From contig JANOQM010000029.1 of assembly GCA_031422295.1 (NCBI GenBank), positions 1 through 64,000 of the forward strand: a DNA stretch of 64,000 bases, given 5' to 3'. Positions within the stretch are counted from its first letter, which is position 1; each line of letters starts with the position of its first letter. The notes below the pieces were generated by a model. The model was not told the DNA's origin and did no database searches. It was given only the letters and a program-made list of their open reading frames with translations. Source of the stretch: JANOMH01 sp031422295. GTDB lineage: Bacteria > Pseudomonadota > Alphaproteobacteria > Rhodobacterales > Rhodobacteraceae. A program made the translations under genes and the position numbers. Positions 44,541 through 52,165 of this stretch are shown here, in pieces.

Positions 44541-45914
44541 ATGTTCCTCTCCGTCTTCGACATGTTCAAGGTGGGGATCGGCCCGTCATCCTCCCATACC
44601 ATCGGCCCCATGGTCGCCGCCGCCCGGTTTCTGGACCATCTGCGCGCCCAGCCGTTCCGGGTGGCGGGAGTGCGCGCGTCACTGCATGGGTCGCTTGCCT
44701 TTACCGGGGTCGGCCATGCAACCGACCGGGCGGTGATCCTTGGGCTGGGGGGATTTCGCGCCGATGACTATGACGCCGCGAAAGCCGAGGCTGAACTGGC
44801 CCGAATCAAGGCCGACTGTTTCGTGGCCCCCACTGGCCTGCCCGAACTCCGCTTCGACCCGAGGACCGACCTGATATTCGACTACGGCCCCGCTTTGCCC
44901 GGCCATGCCAACGGGATGATCCTGCGGGGCCTTGACGCGCAGGGCGATGTGGTGACGGAAGTCGTCTATTACTCCATTGGTGGGGGCTTCGTGCTGACGG
45001 CGGCTGAGCTGGCCGCTGGCAAGGGGGCTGATGATGGGCCTGCGGTGCCGTTCGGCTTTCGCACTGCTGTCGAAATGCTGGACATGGCGGCTGAATCCGG
45101 CCTGTCGATCGCGCAGATGAAGCGGACCAACGAATTGTCCCGCCGCTCAGCGGCTGATCTGGACAAGGGGCTGGCCCGGATCTGGGAAGTGATGAGTGCA
45201 TGCATCGACCGGGGCATGGCGGTGGATGGGATCCTGCCCGGTGGCTTGAAAGTGCGCCGCCGCGCCAAGGGCATCCATGACGCCCTGCTCGCGGAACGCG
45301 GGCTGAACCAGCCCGCCCCGCATACGATCAACGACTGGATGAGCATGTATGCAATGGCGGTGAACGAGGAAAACGCCGCCGGGGGGCAAGTCGTGACTGC
45401 GCCCACCAACGGCGCGGCAGGCGTGGTTCCCGCGACGCTCCGCTATTATCTGGACCATGTGCCGGGGGCGTCGGTAGGGCGTGTCGGGGATTTCCTGCTG
45501 ACCGCCGCCGCCGTGGGCGGGCTGATCAAGGTGAATGCGTCCATATCAGGCGCGGAATGCGGCTGTCAGGCCGAAGTTGGGTCAGCCGCTGCCATGGCCG
45601 CCGCCGGATTGGCCGCCGTGCTAGGCGGCACCCCCGAACAGGTGGAAAACGCCGCCGAGATTGCCTTGGAGCACCATCTGGGGATGACCTGCGACCCGAT
45701 CCGGGGGTTGGTGCAAGTGCCCTGCATCGAACGCAACGGCTTGGGGGCGATCAAGGCGGTATCGGCGGCGTCTCTGTCCCTGCGCGGCGACGGCGTCCAT
45801 CTGGTCCCGCTGGACGCCTGTATCGAGACCATGCGCCAGACCGGGGCGGATATGAGCGAGAAGTATAAAGAGACGGCCTTGGGCGGGCTGGCGGTAAATG
45901 TGCCGAATTGTTGA
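44541..45914 (+). CDS. sdaA: L-serine dehydratase (iron-sulfur type)
   Basis: Converts L-serine to pyruvate and ammonia using a [4Fe-4S] cluster. The 457-aa single-chain form has the beta-domain start MFLSVFDMFKVGIGPSSSHT, GSLAFTGVGHATDRAVILGL, and the alpha domain with TAPTNGAAGVVPATLRYY, SISGAECGCQAEVGSAAAMA and DPIRGLVQVPCIERNGLG; the cluster cysteines are in the latter two. The final 110 bp are repeated, 93% identical by eye, at 46451-46560 beyond a toxin-antitoxin pair. Confidence 0.95.
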   Translation: MFLSVFDMFKVGIGPSSSHTIGPMVAAARFLDHLRAQPFRVAGVRASLHGSLAFTGVGHATDRAVILGLGGFRADDYDAAKAEAELARIKADCFVAPTGLPELRFDPRTDLIFDYGPALPGHANGMILRGLDAQGDVVTEVVYYSIGGGFVLTAAELAAGKGADDGPAVPFGFRTAVEMLDMAAESGLSIAQMKRTNELSRRSAADLDKGLARIWEVMSACIDRGMAVDGILPGGLKVRRRAKGIHDALLAERGLNQPAPHTINDWMSMYAMAVNEENAAGGQVVTAPTNGAAGVVPATLRYYLDHVPGASVGRVGDFLLTAAAVGGLIKVNASISGAECGCQAEVGSAAAMAAAGLAAVLGGTPEQVENAAEIALEHHLGMTCDPIRGLVQVPCIERNGLGAIKAVSAASLSLRGDGVHLVPLDACIETMRQTGADMSEKYKETALGGLAVNVPNC

Positions 45915-45917
45915 GGG

Positions 45918-46202
45918 TTAGCCGATCTTGGGCGGCAACTGGTTGCTATGGGCAACAGTGATGATCTCGACCCGGTCCTCGTTCAGGCGGTAGTGAACCC
46001 GGTAGGGCAATCCGGACACGACAAGGGCGCGGGTGGGACCGCCTTGCCATTCCGCCCCCAACTTTGGGTGATCCCCAAGCATTTCAGTGGCATAGATGAT
46101 CCGGTCCACCACTTTCGCCGCAGCCCGGATGTTGTGAAGGGCGATGTAGCTTTGGATTTCATGCAGTCGCCGACGGGAAAGGTCGGAGAAAACGACCTTC
46201 AC
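45918..46202 (-). CDS. RelE/ParE-family toxin
   Basis: A 94-aa type II toxin candidate. The fold pattern is typical: MKVVFSDLSRRRLHEIQSYI at the N-terminus, a long helix pair (IRAAAKVVDRIIYATEMLGD), then HPKLGAEW, RALVVSGLPYRVHYRLNEDR and VEIITVAHSN. The basic and aromatic surface residues are as in ParE proteins, which poison gyrase or cleave mRNA. Its start overlaps the antitoxin stop by 4 bp. It ends 3 bp after the sdaA stop, in the opposite orientation. Confidence 0.85.
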   Translation of the reverse strand: MKVVFSDLSRRRLHEIQSYIALHNIRAAAKVVDRIIYATEMLGDHPKLGAEWQGGPTRALVVSGLPYRVHYRLNEDRVEIITVAHSNQLPPKIG

Positions 46203-46372
46203 TCGAGCCCGAATTCCTTGCGGATGTCGGTCAACGGGGTGGGCTTTCCGGCGTCAAGATCGGCGGTGCCTGCGGCCAACTCTGTGGCAAGCCAAGCCCC
46301 ATAACCCGGTGCCGGAGTGGCATCGGCTGCGGTCCAGAAGGGAGAAGGGAGCGGTGCGGCGGGTTTGTTCAT
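46199..46372 (-). CDS. ParD-like / short antitoxin
   Basis: A 57-aa protein (MNKPAAPLPSPFWTAADATP... to KPTPLTDIRKEFGLE) directly upstream of and overlapping the ParE-type toxin gene. A helix-rich middle (YGAWLATELAAGTADLDAGK) and the C-terminal PLTDIRKEFG resemble antitoxin toxin-binding tails. No clear ribbon-helix-helix motif is seen in the short N-terminus. The start at 46372 is preferred over longer frames that run into unrelated sequence. Confidence 0.7.
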   Translation of the reverse strand: MNKPAAPLPSPFWTAADATPAPGYGAWLATELAAGTADLDAGKPTPLTDIRKEFGLE

Positions 46373-46450
46373 GTCGGGAAAAATAGAGGAAAAGGGGCTG
46401 GAAATCAATGGCAAGATCGAAGAGCATGCAGTTTGTGTCCCGCCGAGACT

Positions 46451-46560
46451 CCGCTGGATGTCTGCATCGAAACGATGCGCCAGACCGGGGCGGATATGAG
46501 CGAGGAGTATAAAGAGACGGCTTTGGGCGGGCTGGCGGTGAATGTGCCGAATTGTTGAGG
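46451..46560 (+). pseudogene. Duplicated 3' end of sdaA
   Basis: This 110-bp segment matches 45807-45916, the last codons of sdaA with its stop, with roughly eight substitutions and no length change. It lacks the rest of the gene. Between the two copies lie the toxin and antitoxin genes (45918-46372). The copy is either an insertion scar or the tail of an older resident sdaA allele. Confidence 0.92.
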
Positions 46561-46643
46561 GGGGGGTCACCCTTGAAACTAGGGGTTTGTGGTGATCGTA
46601 TTTAGTAGAGTTGCTTTGGGCAGCGATAACAAGAGGCAGTTGC

Positions 46644-47111
46644 ATGTGGACATTGCTCAAGAGGGTTGGCGCTGAATTAGGCGGAATTCATGAAAGTATT
46701 GTTGTGGCTATGGGCAAGGTAGAACAGCTTTTTGATCCAATCGAGGAAACGATCGCCAGACGCAGAGGTCACAAAAAAAGTTATATGTCTCTTGAGTCTG
46801 GAGTAGAAGTTTACGTTACAGTTTCAAAGCTAAATCGAGCCGTAAAACTAAAAATTCGTCGCAATCACCGTGTGTTTCAACGCGCAAGTTTCAGTGATAG
46901 TCTATTTTCAATCAGCCATGATCCAATATCCGAGGATTGGAAAAAGCTAGTTCATTTCGCACGCGCAAATGGGATCGGTGAACTTCCAAGAAATTATTCC
47001 TTTCTGGAAAAGTTGCGTAGGGTTTATACTTCAAGTGATAGCGAGATTTTTAGCATTTCCCTTGATGACTTGATTGCCATCGATGACGCGATCCAGCCAT
47101 ATGTGAAATAG
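46644..47111 (+). CDS. Hypothetical AT-rich orphan
   Basis: A 155-aa protein, MWTLLKRVGAELGGIHESIV, with no recognised family. It contains a basic segment IARRRGHKKSYM and a C-terminal DLIAIDDAIQPYVK. The gene is strongly AT-rich compared with the window and uses rare AT-ending codons, which suggests transfer. The ATG at 46644 follows AGAGGCAG. It is downstream of the duplicated sdaA tail and upstream of a GC-rich hairpin repeat. Confidence 0.5.
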   Translation: MWTLLKRVGAELGGIHESIVVAMGKVEQLFDPIEETIARRRGHKKSYMSLESGVEVYVTVSKLNRAVKLKIRRNHRVFQRASFSDSLFSISHDPISEDWKKLVHFARANGIGELPRNYSFLEKLRRVYTSSDSEIFSISLDDLIAIDDAIQPYVK

Positions 47112-47204
47112 GTCAATCGAGAAAAAATGTAAACTTTTGGCCAGCCGCAGAGGGGGCCGACAGGCATGCCATATCAGAAAGTATGATCATTGAGACCCTC
47201 ATAT

Positions 47205-47255
47205 GGCAGGGTTCACCCCGCCACAACCCACGGCGGGGTGAACCCCGCCCTACGG
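47205..47255. repeat. Palindromic GGCGGGGTGAACCCCGCC hairpin repeat
   Basis: Left arm GGCAGGGTTCACCCCGCC and right arm GGCGGGGTGAACCCCGCC are inverted around a 9-base loop, followed by CTACGG. Each arm is itself nearly palindromic. The same element is complete at 59734-59787 and truncated at 1-14. It lies between an AT-rich orphan and the sulfotransferase gene. Confidence 0.9.
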
Positions 47256-47316
47256 TTTCTATTCCTTTGCTTCCCGGAATGGTGGACAGTCCAAATGACC
47301 CTTCGAGGACCACCCC

Positions 47317-48180
47317 ATGCCCCGCCGCCTGCACAACCACTTCATGACCTCCACCGTCTGGGACGACTTCCCGTTCCGCGATGATGACATCATCATCGCC
47401 ACCTACATGAAGTCCGGCACCACCTGGATGCAGCAGATCGTGTCCCAACTGCTCTTTGACGGGGCCGAGGGGCTGGACCTGCAAGCCCTTTCCCCCTGGG
47501 TCGATCTGCGGACTCTGCCGCCCGAAACCCGTGCCGCGCTCCACCACCAACCGCACCGCCGGTTCCTTAAAACCCACCTGCCCGCCGACGCCGTTAAAAT
47601 GTCCAACAATGCCAAATACATCCACGTCGGCCGCGATACGGCCTGGTCGCTTCACAACCACCATTACAACGCCACCGACGCCTATTTTGAGCGGTACAAT
47701 GCCGAGGTCGAACACTTGCCGCCATTGACCCGGGGCACTGCCAATGTGCATGAATTCTACCAAAACTGGCTAACCAGCGACGGCCACCCGATGTGGTCGT
47801 TCTGGGACCATAACCGGACATGGTGGGCGTTGCGGGCTCAGCCGAACGTCAAATTCGTCCACTACAACGACCTGAAATCCAACCTGCCGGGCACCATAAA
47901 ATCCGTCGCCGCTTTCCTCGAAATCGACCTGCCCGCCGACCGGCTCGCCCTGATCACCAGCCACTGCACATTCGACTACATGAAGGCCCACGCAGGCCAG
48001 ATGGCCCCACGCGGTGGCGCGTCATGGCAGGGCGGGGCCGAGACCTTCAACAACAAAGGCCAGACCGGGCGCTGGCGGGATACGCTGACACCCGCCGAAA
48101 TCGCCGCCTACGAGGCCAAAGCGCAGGCCGAACTTGGCCCCGATTGCGCCCAATGGCTGGAGCATGGCGGGCCGGTGTAA
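47317..48180 (+). CDS. Sulfotransferase-domain protein
   Basis: A 287-aa cytosolic PAPS-dependent sulfotransferase. The 5'-phosphosulfate loop is TYMKSGTTWMQQI (family consensus TYPKSGTTW), the 3'-phosphate-binding region is YIHVGRDTAWSLHNHHY, and the C-terminal FNNKGQTGRWRDTLTPAE corresponds to the conserved RKG..GDW motif with some change. The acceptor is unknown; aryl or alkyl alcohols are usual for this class. The ATG is near 47317. Confidence 0.88.
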   Translation: MPRRLHNHFMTSTVWDDFPFRDDDIIIATYMKSGTTWMQQIVSQLLFDGAEGLDLQALSPWVDLRTLPPETRAALHHQPHRRFLKTHLPADAVKMSNNAKYIHVGRDTAWSLHNHHYNATDAYFERYNAEVEHLPPLTRGTANVHEFYQNWLTSDGHPMWSFWDHNRTWWALRAQPNVKFVHYNDLKSNLPGTIKSVAAFLEIDLPADRLALITSHCTFDYMKAHAGQMAPRGGASWQGGAETFNNKGQTGRWRDTLTPAEIAAYEAKAQAELGPDCAQWLEHGGPV

Positions 48181-48347
48181 GGGCGGTTTTTCGGCGAGCC
48201 CCACCGCGAGGCAATGACACAGCCCAGCACAGGGCGATTGACAGGCATATGCAGGGGCTGGTGTGGTAACCTTGGTTGGTCGGGGGGAATGGGAGAGCAA
48301 ATGTTGGCGTCAATACCGGGGATTACCACGTTGCAAATGTGCCACCC

Positions 48348-49067
48348 ATGACCCGTCTCCTCCTCACCCTCGCCGCCATCGGCATCGTCGGCTACGGCAT
48401 CTTCTTCGCCCTGTTCGGCTCGACTAGCTATACATGGCACCAGCGGCTGACCGTGATCGTCGACACTCCCGCCGGGCAAGTGCAGGGTGCTGCGGTGACC
48501 GAAGTGCGGGTCGTGCAGATTGTCGGAGTCCTTACCCTGGCGCAGGGTTTGCACACCTATGTCAACGGCGAGGCGGCCGTCGTCGAGGTGTTGCCGGGTC
48601 GGTTTCTGTTCGCATTGCTGACCAGCGAGGACACCCGCCCAATGGGTGATGCCGGGGCATGGGCCTATACGGCATTTGATCTGACCAACCGCATTGCCCA
48701 AGGGTCGATGACCTCGTTTCAGGTCACAAAGACCTTATTCGATGAACCCCGCGACACCCCGATCCCCCTGCCGCCGCAGGCGATGCCGCTGCTGGTCACC
48801 TTTGACGACATCACCGACCCCACCACCGTCCATCTGGTCGACCCCACCAACCTGTCCGCCAGCTTTGGGCCGGGGGTCAGTCTGGCCGGGGTGACGCTGG
48901 AGATCACGGATGCAAATGTGACCGAGGGGCGGGTGGAGGCGTTTCCATTCTGGCCAATACTGCGCCAGCAAATAACATTTTCGGGCTTGCAGTTTTACGA
49001 CCCGACCAAACCTGAACCTTTGAATTACTTGACTTGGAAAGTCCTAAAGATGGAGCAAATACGATGA
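48348..49067 (+). CDS. Exported or membrane-anchored protein of unknown function
   Basis: A 239-aa protein with an N-terminal hydrophobic anchor (LLLTLAAIGIVGYGIFFALF) and a strand-rich remainder (SYTWHQRLTVIVDTPAGQVQ, VLTLAQGLHTYVNGEAAVVE, MPLLVTFDDITDPTTVHLVD). No family was recognised. Its stop overlaps the start of a lipase-like fragment (ATGA), so it was probably a partner of that enzyme. The ATG at 48348 begins the anchor; earlier in-frame codons run into non-coding sequence. Confidence 0.65.
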   Translation: MTRLLLTLAAIGIVGYGIFFALFGSTSYTWHQRLTVIVDTPAGQVQGAAVTEVRVVQIVGVLTLAQGLHTYVNGEAAVVEVLPGRFLFALLTSEDTRPMGDAGAWAYTAFDLTNRIAQGSMTSFQVTKTLFDEPRDTPIPLPPQAMPLLVTFDDITDPTTVHLVDPTNLSASFGPGVSLAGVTLEITDANVTEGRVEAFPFWPILRQQITFSGLQFYDPTKPEPLNYLTWKVLKMEQIR

Positions 49068-49324
49068 CGATGTCCAGAGACCTCTTTCTCTCAATCCTTT
49101 CGATGGATGCATACAATCGTAGCTACAACCCAGGCATAGCCAATTTGGGCGGGTTGGGTTCTGGCATCGGAAACGCCACACTTTCAACCGACTCCGAGAC
49201 GACGCCTTCAACGAGTGGCACGGCCCAAGCCGCCAGCTTCTACGCCGCCGCCTACACCATCGGCTCCGGCGTCACCGGGATCGCCGGCGGGACGACGGTG
49301 ATTTCGTATCGCGGGACTGCGTAG
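49064..49324 (+). pseudogene. N-terminal fragment of a lipase-like (class 3) protein, cut at a repeat
   Basis: The 86-aa frame (SRDLFLSILSMDAYNRSYNP, then AASFYAAAYTIGSGVTGIAG and TVISYRGTA) matches the start of exported class-3 lipase-like hydrolases, in which the F/Y-RGT motif begins the oxyanion-hole region and is followed by a GHSLGG nucleophile elbow. The frame ends right after RGT, at a TAG that is part of the palindromic repeat starting GTAGGGTGCG. No catalytic Ser, Asp or His region follows, so the gene is a truncated remnant. It overlaps the upstream gene by 4 bp. Confidence 0.7.
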
Positions 49325-49380
49325 GGTGCGTGATCTCACGCACCTTCTTCTATGGACTGGTCCGTGAAATCACGCACCCT
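49321..49380. repeat. GTAGGGTGCGTGA palindromic repeat pair
   Basis: First part: GTAGGGTGCGTGATCTCACG continuing CACC (a palindrome of GGTGCGTGA / TCACGCACC). After 17 bp: CCGTGAAATCACGCACCCT, which repeats the right arm. The two halves together form a hairpin. It provides the TAG that ends the lipase fragment. Confidence 0.85.
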
Positions 49381-49465
49381 GCATTGCCGACTTCCGGCTT
49401 TTCGCGGTGTTAATTTCGTGCGACCGGGCCACCACCGCCCCACCCCACAACCACATCCAAACCCC

Positions 49466-49534
49466 CGTAAGGTGGGTTTCAACCCACCCTGCGACCTGTT
49501 AGCCAATCTTTCGTAAGGTGGGTTTCAACCCACC
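49466..49534. repeat. Two direct copies of a GTAAGGTGGGTTTCAACC palindrome
   Basis: CGTAAGGTGGGTTTCAACCC-ACC occurs at 49466-49488 and again at 49512-49534. Each copy is an internal palindrome (GGTGGGTTTCAACCCACC) with a GTAAGG head. They lie just upstream of the EamA gene at 49551, whose ribosome-binding site follows the second copy. Confidence 0.9.
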
Positions 49535-49550
49535 CCCCATGGAAACCGAT

Positions 49551-50489
49551 ATGCACCCCGACCGCATCCTGACCGGTGTCGCCCTCATGCTGGGCTTTTG
49601 CCTGACTGCGCCGGTCATCGATGTCGCGTCCAAGCTGGCTGCAAGCACAATACCCGTGGGCCAGATCACCACCGCCCGGTTTGTGGTGCAGGCCGCGTTG
49701 ATGCTGCCGGTGTGTCTGGCTTTGGGCTTCGGTCTGCGGATGGGGCGGGGCGTGTTGGGCCGCCTCACCCTGCGGGCGTTATTCCTGGTCTTGTCCACCT
49801 ACAGCTTTGTCGCCGCCGTCCAGTACATGCCGATTGCCGATGCACTGGCCATCGCCTTTGTCGAGCCGTTCATCCTGCTGCTGCTTGGCTATTTCATTTT
49901 CAATGATCAAGTCGGATCGCACCGGATTTGCGCCTGTCTGGTCGGGTTTTGTGGCTCACTTTTGGTGATCCAGCCCAGTTTCGCGGTGTTTGGGCTGGTG
50001 GCGTTGTGGCCACTCGGCACGGCAGTATTTTTCGCGGCCTATATGCTGGTCACCCGCAGCCTGTCCGGCCAGATGCACCCAGTGCCGATGCAATACCATA
50101 CCGCAACCGTGGCCACGGTCCTGTGCCTGCCGGTGATGCTGCTGGCCAATGGGTCGGGCATAGCCAGCCTTGATCCGGTCTGGCCGCAATCCTATGAATG
50201 GCTCTGGCTGTTCGGCGTCGGGGCCTCGTCCGCCGTGTCGCATATGCTGATGACTTTCGCGCTGCGCTTTGCCCCCTCGGCCACGCTCGCGCCCTTGCAT
50301 TATCTTGAAATCATCAGCGCCTCGGTCATGGCCTATTACGTGTTCGGCGATTTCCCCAATGCGCTGACCTGGACGGGGATCGGGATCATTGCGGCCTCGG
50401 GCCTGTATATCATCTGGCGTGAACGGCTTGCCGCAAGGCTGGGCAAACCCGTGGCCACGGCCCTGCCTCCGGAAAGCCCCGGCCCGTGA
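49551..50489 (+). CDS. EamA/DMT-family transporter (tandem copy A)
   Basis: A 312-aa protein with ten predicted transmembrane helices in two EamA repeats (ILTGVALMLGFCLTAPVIDV at the start, FVAAVQYMPIADALAIAFVE in repeat 1, and LRFAPSATLAPLHYLEIISA in repeat 2). Probable exporter of small metabolites. The ATG at 49551 follows GGAAAC; upstream codons belong to the palindromic repeats. It overlaps the next, homologous gene by 4 bp (GTGA). Confidence 0.88.
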   Translation: MHPDRILTGVALMLGFCLTAPVIDVASKLAASTIPVGQITTARFVVQAALMLPVCLALGFGLRMGRGVLGRLTLRALFLVLSTYSFVAAVQYMPIADALAIAFVEPFILLLLGYFIFNDQVGSHRICACLVGFCGSLLVIQPSFAVFGLVALWPLGTAVFFAAYMLVTRSLSGQMHPVPMQYHTATVATVLCLPVMLLANGSGIASLDPVWPQSYEWLWLFGVGASSAVSHMLMTFALRFAPSATLAPLHYLEIISASVMAYYVFGDFPNALTWTGIGIIAASGLYIIWRERLAARLGKPVATALPPESPGP

Positions 50490-51388
50490 CCCAGCCTGAC
50501 CGCCCGCTGCTGGGCATTGCATTGATGTGCGGCTTTTGCGTGCTCGCCCCGTTGGGCGATGCGCTGGCCAAACTGTTGGGCGGCGTTGCCCCGCTGGGCA
50601 TGCTGATCCTTGTGCGCTTTGCGGTGCAGGTTATCATCATGGGCCCGCTGACATTGGTTGCGGGGAACAGCATGCGGCTGACCCGCAGGTTGTGGGTTTT
50701 AACAGCGTCGCGCACCGCCTTGCATATTGTAGGGATCGGTCTGATGTTTACGGCTGTGCGCTATCTGCCATTGGCCGATGCAGTGGCTATCGCGTTTGTT
50801 TTTCCTTTCATCATGCTGCTGCTGGGCTGGTTTTATCTGGGCGAACAGGTTGGCCCACATCGCTTGTCTGCCTGTGCCGTGGGCTTCATTGGTACGCTTT
50901 GCGTGATCCAGCCGAATTTCATTTCGGTTGGGGCCATAGCCTTGCTGCCCGTTGGGGTCGCCGTAGTTTTTGCGGTTTTCATGTTGCTGACCCGGGCTGT
51001 CGCCAAACAGATTGACCCAAAGGCCCTGCAAACAGTCTCGGGCTTGCAGGCCTGCGTCCTGTTGGTGCCGCTGATGATCTGGGCCCCACTGCCAGTTCTA
51101 TCGCTGGTCACGCCCGATTTGCCCACGACTGCCCTGCTGTTGGCGCTGGGGCTGGTTGGTACACTGGGCCATTTTCTCATGAGCTGGTCTTTGCGCTATG
51201 CCCCTTCGGCCACCCTCGCGCCGATGCAATATCTGGAAATACCAATCGGCACCCTGATCGGCTGGCTTATCTGGCGCGATCTGCCCAATGGACTGGCCGC
51301 CTTCGGCATTTGCATCACCATTTGCGCAGGTTTGTATATTATCCTGCGCGAGCGGGCCATGTCGCGGGCAGTGCCCGCAGTGCCTTGA
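50486..51388 (+). CDS. EamA/DMT-family transporter (tandem copy B)
   Basis: A 300-aa paralog of the preceding transporter, starting at GTG. Corresponding segments are PLLGIALMCGFCVLAPLGDA, FTAVRYLPLADAVAIAFVFP and LRYAPSATLAPMQYLEIPIG, clearly parallel to copy A. The two could work as a heterodimer, as some small DMT pairs do, but full-length EamA proteins usually act alone. Its last 50 bp overlap the convergent thiamine pyrophosphokinase gene. Confidence 0.88.
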   Translation: MTQPDRPLLGIALMCGFCVLAPLGDALAKLLGGVAPLGMLILVRFAVQVIIMGPLTLVAGNSMRLTRRLWVLTASRTALHIVGIGLMFTAVRYLPLADAVAIAFVFPFIMLLLGWFYLGEQVGPHRLSACAVGFIGTLCVIQPNFISVGAIALLPVGVAVVFAVFMLLTRAVAKQIDPKALQTVSGLQACVLLVPLMIWAPLPVLSLVTPDLPTTALLLALGLVGTLGHFLMSWSLRYAPSATLAPMQYLEIPIGTLIGWLIWRDLPNGLAAFGICITICAGLYIILRERAMSRAVPAVP

Positions 51389-52022
51389 CCACTTCGGTTA
51401 GGGTCGCTGCAGGCAGAATAACCAGCATTGCCGGCGCGTCTGGCCGCACATTGACCGGCCCTGTGACCTCGTTCGACGTGCCGATTAGTGCAACGGGGGA
51501 AAACAGTAACTGGTCTGTCGGCCATCGCAGCCCTGCCGAAGCGCAGCGAACCAGCCCCAGCGGAAACAGCGAAAATGGCAGGCCCAATGGCAGATTCAGG
51601 GTCAGGTCGGGAGGGCACAGGAAAAGCAGACTATCCGGCCCAAGCACAACGCACAGCCGGTCCGGGTGCCGCAACAATGTATGCAAAACCGCCAGTTCAT
51701 GGTCAAACCGCCCGCCGGTAACCCCCACCGCGATGATCAGCGGGGCCGCGATATGGCGCAAAGCCTTGTCAAAATCAGTCGTCAGTTGTTCTGTGACCGG
51801 ATGCAGCACCCCGGCAAAGGCGGCGGCGGCGGCGGCGCTGATGCTGTCCATGTCACCAATTACAGCCTGTGGTTGTAAATTTGCCGTCAAAAGATGATCA
51901 GCACCGCCATCAGCCGCCACGAGACTCGGGGCCAGACTTAAGGCTATAGTAAGGTCCTGCACCCTAAGCTGGCCGCCACCCACCAGAGTGACTGCATCGG
52001 AACTGTGGACAATGATCGTCAT
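51339..52022 (-). CDS. thiN: Thiamine pyrophosphokinase
   Basis: Transfers pyrophosphate from ATP to thiamine to give thiamine diphosphate. The 227-aa product has SLVAADGGADHLL, AVIGDMDSISAAAAAAF, the active-site TTDFDKALRHI, and AVGVTGGRFDHELAVLHTLL, all typical of the family. The C-terminal part is the beta-sandwich thiamine-binding domain. It is encoded convergently with the EamA gene and overlaps its end by 50 bp. Confidence 0.92.
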   Translation of the reverse strand: MTIIVHSSDAVTLVGGGQLRVQDLTIALSLAPSLVAADGGADHLLTANLQPQAVIGDMDSISAAAAAAFAGVLHPVTEQLTTDFDKALRHIAAPLIIAVGVTGGRFDHELAVLHTLLRHPDRLCVVLGPDSLLFLCPPDLTLNLPLGLPFSLFPLGLVRCASAGLRWPTDQLLFSPVALIGTSNEVTGPVNVRPDAPAMLVILPAATLTEVVKALRALPATWPARAG

Positions 52023-52165
52023 CTTGATGGATTACCCCTTGGATTGGAAACGCGCCCCAAAAGGGTCACGAAATAATCCCGCCAACAACCCGTTCCTGCG
52101 CCCGATTGCGATCCAATTGATGGTAAACAGATTGTTGCTGGGATTGGAAGAAAGCGAGCAAACAT

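Noticed and set aside
49321..49534. CRISPR or integron attachment sites
   Set aside because: The palindromes lack regular spacing, and no cas or integrase gene is present.
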